A DNA stretch of 17,777 nt, taken from positions 1 to 17,777 of the forward strand of contig SXMI01000306.1 in the NCBI GenBank assembly GCA_005777415.1, read 5' to 3'. The position numbers and the translations under genes were made by a program. Numbering within the stretch: the stretch's first letter is position 1; each line of letters starts with the position of its first letter. This DNA comes from Actinomycetota bacterium (GTDB lineage Bacteria; Actinomycetota; Acidimicrobiia; Acidimicrobiales; Microtrichaceae). Positions 6,501-12,820 of the stretch are shown here, piece by piece. The notes beneath the pieces were generated by a model. The model did not search any database. It saw nothing but the letters and a program-made list of their open reading frames with translations, and was not told the origin of the DNA.

Positions 6501-8168
6501 GTGCGGCGGCGAGAACTCCTGGGAGCGGTGGGTGTGCTCGGGGCGGCCGCAGCAGTCGGCGCCCCGGCCACGGCCTGCGCGCCGCCGCAGCCGCCACTCC
6601 CGCCGCTGCCGCCCCCGGCCGATCCGCTGGATCTCCTGTTCCCGCCCGACGCCCGACGTCGGATCGTCACCGTCCGGCCCCGCAACCCGTCGGCGCCGCC
6701 GGTGCTGGATCAACCCGGCACGCGTTCGGCGCTCATCGTCGGTGGTGGGATCGCCGGACTGTCGGCCGCGCTCGAGTTGGCCGAACGCGGCTACTCCGTG
6801 GTGGTGCGCGAGGCGGACGAGGTCGCGGGTGGTCGACTCGCGACGCGTGACCTGGATCCGGGACTCGGGCGGACCTTCCGGGTCGAGCACGGGCTCCACA
6901 TGTGGTTCGACAACTACCGGACCTTCGCGGACATCCGCCACCGGCTGGGGGTGAACGACCGGTTCCGGCCGTACGACCAGGTCGACTTCGTCTTCCGTGA
7001 CCACCTGCCCGAGCGACTCGAGTCCACGCCCAAGCTCTTCCCGTTCAACCTGGCCGGCATCGTGGACCGTTCGCCCAACCTGGAGTGGCCCGACGTCTTC
7101 GGGAGCCTCGGGATCTTCGGGGACCTGCTCGGCTTCACCATGCGCAACCTCTACGAGCGGCTCGACGAGGTGAGCTTCCTCGAGTGGATCGAGCGCAACC
7201 GGGTGAGCCCGGCGTTCCGTGACGTCGTGTTCCTCCCGGCCGCCCACGTGACGCTCAACCGGGTGGCCGACCTGTCGGCGGCCGAGATGCTGTTGTTCCA
7301 GCACCTCTACTTCACCTCGCAGCCGTTCGCCTTCGACCGGGACGTCACCACCACCGACCACGCCACGGCGCTGATCGATCCGTGGGTGGCCCGACTCCGG
7401 TCGCTCGGCGTGCAGGTACGCACCGGCGCACCGGTGCCCGGGCTGCGCTTCGAGTCCGGCCGGGCCGTCGGTGTGATCGGCGAGCCGGAGCGCTACGACT
7501 GGGTCGTACTCGCCACCGACGTCGGTGGTACCCAGCGTGTGCTCCGTGGATCCGAGGCCGACACGGCGTCGGCCCCCGCCCTGGCCGGTCTCCGCGACGC
7601 GGTCGGCCCCCTGGAGGTCGCACCCCCGTACCGGATCCTGCGTGCCTGGTTCGATCGTCCGCTCGCACCGGGCCGTCCCGACGTGATCGAGACCCCGCAA
7701 CACGACCCGGTCGCGCTGATCTGCCTGTTCCACCAGCTGGAGGAGGAGAGCCGCGACTGGGCGGCACAGGCCGGGGGCTCGGTCGTCGAGTTCCACCTCT
7801 ACTCCCTCGACGACGACCTGGCCACGATCGACGAGGACGCCGTCTGGCCCCGGATCCGACCGACTGTTCTGGAGGTCGTCCCCGAACTGCGCGACGCTCG
7901 GATGCTCGGGTCCACCGTCGGGACGTACGAGAACTTCACCTCGTTCGCCGTCGGTCAGGGTCGCCGTCGACCCGACCACAACGGGGCGCGTGCCGCCGGA
8001 CTCGCCAACGTCTCGCTCGCCGGCGACTGGGTGGCCTGCGCGGCGCCGTCCGCGCTGATGGAGCGTTCGGTCCTGACCGGACGACTGGCTGCGAACGAGT
8101 GTCTGCTGGCCGACGGTGTGCGTGAGGCCGGCTGGTCGCACGTCAGTTCGGTCGGCCCCACCCGCTGA
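6501..8168 (+). CDS. FAD-dependent oxidoreductase, carotenoid desaturase/isomerase-like, probably exported
   Basis: This is a flavoprotein of 555 aa in the amine-oxidase/phytoene-desaturase superfamily. The FAD-binding Rossmann motif is GGGIAGLSAALELAERG from residue 81, continuing to the ADEVAGGR segment. The C-terminal FAD motif is VSLAGDWVACAAPSALMERSVLTGRLAA. The EHGLHMWFDNY region resembles carotenoid-modifying members of the family, such as CrtU-like enzymes. The first 26 residues are unusual: a twin-arginine-like RRRELLG, a hydrophobic Ala/Gly/Val stretch and PATAC, which could be a Tat signal with a weak lipobox (Cys26). A Pro-rich linker then leads to the enzyme. The natural substrate is unknown. 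Neighbouring genes are not carotenoid genes. The start is supported by a promoter with leaderless spacing. Confidence 0.82.
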   Translation: MRRRELLGAVGVLGAAAAVGAPATACAPPQPPLPPLPPPADPLDLLFPPDARRRIVTVRPRNPSAPPVLDQPGTRSALIVGGGIAGLSAALELAERGYSVVVREADEVAGGRLATRDLDPGLGRTFRVEHGLHMWFDNYRTFADIRHRLGVNDRFRPYDQVDFVFRDHLPERLESTPKLFPFNLAGIVDRSPNLEWPDVFGSLGIFGDLLGFTMRNLYERLDEVSFLEWIERNRVSPAFRDVVFLPAAHVTLNRVADLSAAEMLLFQHLYFTSQPFAFDRDVTTTDHATALIDPWVARLRSLGVQVRTGAPVPGLRFESGRAVGVIGEPERYDWVVLATDVGGTQRVLRGSEADTASAPALAGLRDAVGPLEVAPPYRILRAWFDRPLAPGRPDVIETPQHDPVALICLFHQLEEESRDWAAQAGGSVVEFHLYSLDDDLATIDEDAVWPRIRPTVLEVVPELRDARMLGSTVGTYENFTSFAVGQGRRRPDHNGARAAGLANVSLAGDWVACAAPSALMERSVLTGRLAANECLLADGVREAGWSHVSSVGPTR

Positions 8169-8200
8169 CTGGCGGCGCCGCCGGACGATGTCTCCGGGCC

Positions 8201-8206
8201 TAGCGT
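8201..8206 (+). promoter_or_regulatory. -10 element of the aminotransferase gene, leaderless geometry
   Basis: TAGCGT lies 6 nt before the ATG at 8213, and no Shine-Dalgarno is seen. The spacing equals that upstream of the FAD oxidoreductase gene. No clear -35 is visible. Confidence 0.45.
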
Positions 8207-8212
8207 GGCGCC

Positions 8213-9565
8213 ATGAGCATCATCGACCGGTCCCGACTCGGCGACCTGATGGCGGCCGAGACCCGCACCTTCGTCGAGCGACACCCCCGCTCCGCCGAGC
8301 TCCACGAACAGGCCCGACGGTCGCTGCTCGCCGGTGTCCCCATGAACTGGATGACCCGGTGGCCGGGCCCCCATCCGGTGTTCGTCGACCACGCCGAGGG
8401 GGCCCGGTTCACCGACGTGGACAACAACACCTACGTCGACCTCTGCCTGGGGGACACGGGCGCCATGACCGGTCACTCGCTGCCGGTCACGGTGGATGCG
8501 CTCACGGCGCAGGCGCCCCGCGGGATCACGACGATGTTGCCGAGCGATGACGCCGTCGCCGTCGGCGACCAGCTCCGGGAGCGGTTCGGCCTTCCGGTCT
8601 GGCAGATCGCCATGACGGCGACGGACGCCAACCGCTTCGTGCTGCGACTGGCCCGTCACGCCACCGGGCGGCGCAAGGTGCTCGTGTTCAACTGGTGCTA
8701 CCACGGGACGGTCGACGAGGCGCTCAACGTCCTCGACACGGACGGTCGCGTCGTGCCGCGACCCGGCAACACCGGCTGGGCCGTGGACCCCGCCGAGTTC
8801 GTGGAGGTCGTCGAGTTCAACGATGTCGACGCGCTGCGGGCCGTCCTCGAACGCGGGGAGGTGGCGGCCGTGCTCGCCGAGCCGGCGTTGACGAACATCG
8901 GGATCGTGCCGCCCGACCCCAGCTACCACGACGAGTTGCGCCGGCTGACACGCGAGACCGGCACCCTGCTCGTGATCGACGAGACCCACACGATCTGCGT
9001 CGGCCCGGGCGGTGCCACGCGGGCGTGGGGGCTGGAGCCCGATCTGTTCGTGATCGGCAAGCCGATCGGCGGCGGGGTGCCGTGTGCCGCCTACGGGATG
9101 ACCGCCGAGGTCGCTGCGAGCGTCCTGGAAGCCGCGAGCGGCGAGGACGCGGACGTGTCCGGGATCGGTGGCACCCTCACCGCGAACCCGCTGGCGCTGG
9201 CCGCGGTCCGGGCGACGCTCGATGGGGCGCTGCGCGAACAGGACTTCGCCGTGAGCATCCCGCTGGCCCAGCGCTGGGCCGAGGGCGTGCAGTCGGTGAT
9301 CGACGCCCACGACCTTCCGTGGACCGTGCACCGGCTGGGCAGTCGGGCCGAGTACTGGTTCTGTCCGCCACCCCGGAACGGCGGCGAGGCCGCCGCTGCC
9401 ATCGACCACGACCTGGACGCGTTCCTGCACCTGTGGTGCCTCAACCGCGGGATCCTGCTCACCCCGTTCCACAACATGGCGCTGTTCTGCCCGGCCCACA
9501 CCGCCGACGACGTCGACCTGCACACCGAGGTGTTCGGCGGCGCCGTCGATGCGCTCACGAGGTGA
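8213..9565 (+). CDS. Class III PLP-dependent aminotransferase (glutamate-1-semialdehyde aminotransferase-like)
   Basis: This is a 450-aa fold-type I aminotransferase of class III. Landmarks are MTATDANRFVLRLARHATGR (the usual SGTEANxxAxRLAR region), NWCYHG, the PLP-binding acidic residue D256 in VIDETHT, and the Schiff-base lysine K283 in FVIGKPIGGGVP, followed by the phosphate-binding GGTLTANPLALAA. Overall it is closer to glutamate-1-semialdehyde and beta-amino-acid transaminases than to ornithine or GABA enzymes. The ETHT after the aspartate is unlike the EVMTG typical of HemL, so a different amine donor or acceptor is likely. The gene follows the FAD gene by 44 bp but has its own -10 element. 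No haem genes surround it, so I do not call it hemL. Confidence 0.83.
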   Translation: MSIIDRSRLGDLMAAETRTFVERHPRSAELHEQARRSLLAGVPMNWMTRWPGPHPVFVDHAEGARFTDVDNNTYVDLCLGDTGAMTGHSLPVTVDALTAQAPRGITTMLPSDDAVAVGDQLRERFGLPVWQIAMTATDANRFVLRLARHATGRRKVLVFNWCYHGTVDEALNVLDTDGRVVPRPGNTGWAVDPAEFVEVVEFNDVDALRAVLERGEVAAVLAEPALTNIGIVPPDPSYHDELRRLTRETGTLLVIDETHTICVGPGGATRAWGLEPDLFVIGKPIGGGVPCAAYGMTAEVAASVLEAASGEDADVSGIGGTLTANPLALAAVRATLDGALREQDFAVSIPLAQRWAEGVQSVIDAHDLPWTVHRLGSRAEYWFCPPPRNGGEAAAAIDHDLDAFLHLWCLNRGILLTPFHNMALFCPAHTADDVDLHTEVFGGAVDALTR

Positions 9566-9594
9566 GCCGGCTGCGGGGTGTTCCTCCTGCCGCG

Positions 9595-9600
9595 TACGAT
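9595..9600 (+). promoter_or_regulatory. -10 element before the trpB2 leader ORF
   Basis: TACGAT is followed after 6 nt by an ATG at 9607 that opens an 11-codon ORF ahead of the TrpB2-like gene. The -35 region is not recognisable. The geometry matches the other leaderless promoters in the window. Confidence 0.45.
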
Positions 9601-9606
9601 GCGCCG

Positions 9607-9642
9607 ATGGGCGCCCGACGGGTGCGACGAGTGACGACCTGA
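9607..9642 (+). CDS. Possible 11-codon upstream ORF (leader peptide MGARRVRRVTT)
   Basis: This is a very short ORF, ATG to TGA, starting 6 nt after TACGAT and so possibly read from a leaderless transcript. Its product would be MGARRVRRVTT, with four arginines in eleven residues and no tryptophan. The TGA stop runs into the AGGGGG Shine-Dalgarno (9642-9647) of the TrpB2-like gene, whose ATG lies 10 nt after the stop. That placement is ideal for coupling or for ribosome-position control of the main gene. An ORF this short can occur by chance, and nothing else supports translation. Confidence 0.35.
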   Translation: MGARRVRRVTT

Positions 9643-9652
9643 GGGGGCCGAG

Positions 9653-11017
9653 ATGAGCGAGCCGATGCGCTACCTGCTGGACGACGACGAGGTGCCGACC
9701 ACCTGGTACAACGTCGTGGCCGACCTGCCCGCACCGCCGCCACCGGCGCTGCACCCTGGGACGCTGGAGCCGGCGGGTCCGGACGACTTCGCCCCGCTGT
9801 TCCCGATGGACCTCATCATGCAGGAGGTCACCCAGGACCGGTTCGTGGAGATCCCGGGCGAGGTGATGGACGTCTACCGACTGTGGCGGGCGACCCCGCT
9901 CCATCGGGCCCGCCGGCTCGAGGCGGCGCTCGGGACGCCCGCTCGCATCTACTACAAGTACGAGGGCACCAGCCCGGCCGGGTCGCACAAGCCCAACACC
10001 GCCGTCCCGCAGGCGTACTACAACGCCAAGGCGGGCGTTCGGAAGCTCACGACCGAGACCGGCGCCGGCCAGTGGGGGACGGCGCTGTCCTTCGCCTGCC
10101 AGATGTTCGGACTCGAGTGCGAGGTGTGGCAGGTCCGGGCCAGCTACGACCAGAAGCCCTACCGGCGGGCGATGATGCAGGCGTTCGGCGCGACCGTCCA
10201 CCCGTCTCCCTCCGACGCCACCGAGTACGGGCGGTCGCTGCTCGCCGCCGACCCCGACAACCCGGGGTCGCTCGGCATCGCGATCTCCGAGGCCGTGGCG
10301 GTCGCCGCCCCGGATCCCGAGGTCCGCTACGCACTCGGCTCCGTGCTCAACCACGTGCTCATGCACCAGACGGTGATCGGCGAGGAGGCGCTCCTCCAGA
10401 TGGCCAAGGCGGGCGACACGCCGGACCTCATCATCGGGTGCACCGGCGGCGGGTCGAACTTCGCCGGGCTGACCTTCCCGTTCCTGCGGGAGAAGCTGGC
10501 GGGCAACATCTCGCCCGTCATCCGGGCCGTGGAGCCGGCCGCGTGTCCGTCGCTCACGAGGGGCGTGTACGCGTACGACTTCGGTGACACCGCCGGGATG
10601 ACCCCGCTCATGAAGATGCACACGCTCGGCCACGACTTCATCCCCGACCCCATCCACGCCGGCGGCCTCCGCTACCACGGCATGAGCCCGTTGATCAGCC
10701 ACATCTACGAGCTGGGGTTGATCGAGGCCGAGGCGATGAACCAGACCGACTGCTTCGCCGCCGGTGTGCAGTTCGCCCGCACCGAGGGGATCGTCCCCGC
10801 ACCCGAGCCGACGCATGCGCTGGCCGCCACGATCGCCGAGGCGCTCGCGTGCAAGGAGACGGGTGAGGAGAAGGTGATCCTGACCGCCCTCTGCGGCCAC
10901 GGGATGCTCGACATGGCCGCCTACGACAAGTACTTCGAGGGCGAGATGGTCGACTATGACTACCCGAGCGAGCAGGTGGCGGACGCCCTCAGCCGAATCC
11001 CGCAGGTGCCGGCCTGA
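9653..11017 (+). CDS. trpB2: Tryptophan synthase beta-like enzyme, type 2 (TrpB2)
   Basis: This is a 454-aa fold-type II PLP enzyme of the TrpB2 group, longer than TrpB1. These proteins condense indole with serine (or phosphoserine) and usually act without a TrpA partner. Key regions are WRATPLHRARRLEAALG, YYKYEGTSPAGSHKPN with the PLP lysine K113, TTETGAGQWGTALS, the phosphate-binding loop GCTGGGSN (262-269) and GLRYHGMSPLISHIYELG, which is typical of TrpB2. The C-terminal ALCGHGMLDMAAYDKY is also family-like. A strong Shine-Dalgarno AGGGGG (9642-9647) lies 5 nt before the ATG. No trpA or other trp gene is nearby, so it is probably a second indole-salvage copy rather than the biosynthetic TrpB. 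That is inference. Confidence 0.92.
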   Translation: MSEPMRYLLDDDEVPTTWYNVVADLPAPPPPALHPGTLEPAGPDDFAPLFPMDLIMQEVTQDRFVEIPGEVMDVYRLWRATPLHRARRLEAALGTPARIYYKYEGTSPAGSHKPNTAVPQAYYNAKAGVRKLTTETGAGQWGTALSFACQMFGLECEVWQVRASYDQKPYRRAMMQAFGATVHPSPSDATEYGRSLLAADPDNPGSLGIAISEAVAVAAPDPEVRYALGSVLNHVLMHQTVIGEEALLQMAKAGDTPDLIIGCTGGGSNFAGLTFPFLREKLAGNISPVIRAVEPAACPSLTRGVYAYDFGDTAGMTPLMKMHTLGHDFIPDPIHAGGLRYHGMSPLISHIYELGLIEAEAMNQTDCFAAGVQFARTEGIVPAPEPTHALAATIAEALACKETGEEKVILTALCGHGMLDMAAYDKYFEGEMVDYDYPSEQVADALSRIPQVPA

Positions 11018-11064
11018 GCGACTCGCCGACCCCCGTCACCCGTTCGACCCCGCCGGTCACGGCG

Positions 11065-11481
11065 GTGGGACCGGTCCGACCGTCCTGGTGGCGGGTCGCG
11101 TTCCTGGCGTGGACCGGATTCGTCTGGATCGGCCGTGTCCGCAACGCGCTCGGCGACGACACGCTGGACGGGGCCGACCGGTGGGGCCCGCTCCTGCTCG
11201 CCTGCAGCTTCCTGCTCCCGGCTGCGGTGTTGGCGGTCTTGACGGTCACCGACTGGCGGGGTGGCGCGCCCGCCGGTCGTCGGTCGGCGTCGTCGCGACT
11301 GCTCCTGGCGCTGGTGGTGTGGACCACCGTCGTGTGGATCGTGCGCGCCGCCGACATCGCCTTCGGTGGCGACCGCGAGCCGGCGTTCGTGGCGGTGCAC
11401 GTCGTGCTGGCCGTCGTCTCGATCACGCTCGGCCTGCTCGCCCTCCGAGGTGATTGGCGTTCACCCGTGGGCCGCTCCTGA
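11065..11481 (+). CDS. Small integral membrane protein of unknown function
   Basis: I do not recognise this family. It is a 138-aa protein with four likely membrane segments at about residues 11-23, 41-61, 79-97 and 105-126, separated by Arg/Asp-containing loops, with a basic C-terminus. The GTG at 11065 is the first standard start, but the frame is open further upstream. A CTG at 11014 would overlap the trpB2 stop as CTGA and add 17 well-behaved, high-GC3 codons (LSDSPTPVTRS...). No Shine-Dalgarno clearly picks one. It follows trpB2 closely on the same strand and is probably cotranscribed with it. Confidence 0.6.
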   Translation: MGPVRPSWWRVAFLAWTGFVWIGRVRNALGDDTLDGADRWGPLLLACSFLLPAAVLAVLTVTDWRGGAPAGRRSASSRLLLALVVWTTVVWIVRAADIAFGGDREPAFVAVHVVLAVVSITLGLLALRGDWRSPVGRS

Positions 11482-11705
11482 GGGTTCCCCGGAACCGACA
11501 TGCTGCACGTCGGGATGCGTGCCACATGTCCGGCCGGGGATGTCACGCGGACGGGTCCCGATGGTGCATGATGCGGTCGTGGCTTCGGCCATGGATGCGT
11601 CGTCCTCCCATCCACCCTTCCTCTCCCATGGACGACGTAGCCGAGGATCGTCGCTCACCGGCTTGATGGGGTCCGGTGCGCGGCGGTCCTCAGCACCTCC
11701 TCCCG

Positions 11706-11742
11706 CCGGTCGACGACCGTTCCGGTCGGTCGAGGCGACCGG
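11706..11742. terminator. Nested inverted repeat between convergent genes
   Basis: An outer pair CCGGTCG (11706-11712) and CGACCGG (11736-11742) encloses an inner perfect hairpin CGACCG-TTC-CGGTCG (11714-11728). It lies 3 nt beyond the globin stop on the minus strand and downstream of the membrane-protein gene on the plus strand, so it could end transcription from both sides. The rest of 11482-11705 shows no convincing gene. Confidence 0.45.
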
Positions 11743-11745
11743 AGT

Positions 11746-12330
11746 TCAACCGTCGGCGTTGACCAGGTGGTCCGCCGCCATCCGGAAGTACGACCGGAAC
11801 CCCTCGTCGAGTGTGGCTGCGTCCTCCTCGGAGAGCCCGAGCCGCTGGCGGTCGAGCGCACCCATGGTGTGGTCGAGCGCGTCGAGCATGGCATCGAGCC
11901 AGTGGTCCCGGGCCCCGGAGTCGATCCGGTAGGGGGCGTGGCGCATGCGGAGCCGCGGGTGGCCGCGCTCCTCGGAGTACGTGCCGGGTCCTCCCCAGTA
12001 CTGGGCCAGGAACATCGACAACCGCCGGGTCGCCGGCCCGAGCTGCTGCTGGTCGGGGTAGAGGGCGAGGAGGGTGGGGTCGTTGCGCACGCGGTCGTAG
12101 AAGCGCCCGGCCAGGTCGTCGAAGAACGGCTGCCCGCCGACGGAGCGGTAGACGCTCGCCACATCGGCCGACTCGTCCTGGCTGCTCGCCGCCGGTGCGG
12201 TCCGTTCCCCGGCGGCCCGGCCGGGTGCCGCAACCGGGATGCGCAGGCCGGGCCCGCTGGTGTCGCTGACCGGGGGCTCCGGCTGGGACTCCGGCTGGGA
12301 CTCCGGCGGGGAAGGCGGCTCGACGGTCAC
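11746..12330 (-). CDS. glbO: Group II truncated haemoglobin (GlbO-type) with N-terminal extension
   Basis: The C-terminal 138 residues are a trHbO-type globin that binds haem and O2. They begin VASVYRSVGGQPFFDDLAGRFY and contain the hallmark WGGPGTYSEERGHPRLRMRHAP. Counting from the internal GTG at 12162, the proximal histidine is H75 and the G8 tryptophan W88, the same numbers as mycobacterial GlbO, with tyrosines at 22 and 35 for B10 and CD1. From the GTG at 12330 the protein gains 56 residues rich in Pro, Glu and Ser, partly encoded by a 12-bp tandem repeat. Nearly all of its codons end in G or C, which argues that the extension is translated, though the shorter start remains possible. It is divergent from the Nfu-like gene. 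Confidence 0.88.
   Translation of the reverse strand: MTVEPPSPPESQPESQPEPPVSDTSGPGLRIPVAAPGRAAGERTAPAASSQDESADVASVYRSVGGQPFFDDLAGRFYDRVRNDPTLLALYPDQQQLGPATRRLSMFLAQYWGGPGTYSEERGHPRLRMRHAPYRIDSGARDHWLDAMLDALDHTMGALDRQRLGLSEEDAATLDEGFRSYFRMAADHLVNADG
12277..12312. repeat. 12-bp tandem repeat, three copies
   Basis: CTCCGGCTGGGA is repeated at 12277-12288 and 12289-12300 exactly and at 12301-12312 with one change. Read on the minus strand it encodes the PESQPESQPEP stretch of the globin N-terminal extension. Copy number could vary without shifting the frame. Confidence 0.85.
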
Positions 12331-12403
12331 CGACTCATGCTGCTCGCCGGGGCGGGCGATCGCCAGCCGCGTCCCGATGGTGGGTCCGCGAGTGGCCGGG
12401 CGG

Positions 12404-12409
12404 TAGCAT
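12404..12409 (+). promoter_or_regulatory. -10 element of the Nfu-like gene
   Basis: TAGCAT lies 8 nt before the GTG at 12418, with no Shine-Dalgarno between. This fits a leaderless or nearly leaderless transcript. The -35 region is weak. Confidence 0.5.
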
Positions 12410-12417
12410 CCGCACCC

Positions 12418-12759
12418 GTGGGTCAGCCTGTCTCCGTCATCGAGAAGCGTTCGAGCCGGCCGGGAGTGGTGCGGTTCGAGATCAACCGGGTGCTCACCGG
12501 AACCGGGCACGAGCGCTACCGCAGTGACCTGCCGGTGGTGGGGGACCGTCCGCCGGACGTGCTCGCCCGCCGTCTCTTCGAGCGTGGCGGCATCGACCGG
12601 ATCCACGTGAACTCGAACGTCATCACGCTCGACCTGTCGAAGGGCGCCGACGACACCTCCGGCATCGCCGAGATCATCGGCGACCTCTACACGTACTACC
12701 GGCCCGGGGTCGAGGTGCCGACGCCCGAGTCGTTCGGCGCTGCGGCCGAGGCCGACTGA
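12418..12759 (+). CDS. Stand-alone Nfu/NifU N-terminal-like domain protein
   Basis: This is a 113-aa protein. Its centre (RPGVVRFEINRVLTGTGHERYRS ... DVLARRLFERGGIDRIHVNSNVITLDLSKGADD) has the layout of the Nfu/NifU N-terminal domain, where a short leader is followed by an LARxLFExxGVxxVxxxxxxITVxK-type half. In Nfu proteins this domain precedes a CxxC cluster-carrying domain. Here that part is absent and the protein has no cysteine at all, so it cannot bind an Fe-S cluster by itself. It may be an adaptor or a regulator of cluster delivery. The GTG start is supported by TAGCAT 8 nt upstream. It stands alone between the globin and imuA'. Confidence 0.65.
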   Translation: MGQPVSVIEKRSSRPGVVRFEINRVLTGTGHERYRSDLPVVGDRPPDVLARRLFERGGIDRIHVNSNVITLDLSKGADDTSGIAEIIGDLYTYYRPGVEVPTPESFGAAAEAD

Positions 12760-12783
12760 GCCACCCGGGAGACCGGCACCCAC

Positions 12784-12813
12784 TTGCGGGTGACCGAACA
12801 GGTGTTCGATACT
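12784..12813 (+). promoter_or_regulatory. imuA'B promoter with LexA (SOS) box
   Basis: A perfect palindrome CGAAC-AGGT-GTTCG at 12795-12808 matches the actinobacterial/Gram-positive LexA box (CGAAC-N4-GTTCG). It sits between a TTGCGG -35-like element (12784-12789) and a GATACT -10 (12808-12813; 18-bp spacer), sharing one base with the -10. The GTG of imuA' follows 7 nt after the -10. LexA bound here would block RNA polymerase, so the operon should be induced by DNA damage. Confidence 0.85.
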
Positions 12814-12820
12814 GCTCCCT

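Noticed and set aside
7955..10900. A 981-codon open frame on the minus strand, and similar long ones at 5163-8141, 3667-5670 and 13404-14723
   Set aside because: They lie antisense to well-recognised plus-strand genes, have Arg/Gly/His-rich compositions without domain motifs, and arise from high GC suppressing stop codons.
11461..11658. A 65-codon minus-strand ORF with a GTG start
   Set aside because: Third positions include many A and T codons unlike neighbouring genes, it overlaps the end of the membrane-protein gene, and there is no motif or Shine-Dalgarno.
11579..11932. A GTG-started plus-strand ORF of about 118 codons preceded by CATGAT-N6
   Set aside because: The promoter-like spacing is suggestive, but the product is Ser/Arg/Pro-rich low-complexity and its second half is antisense to the globin core. 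Codon choice is poor.
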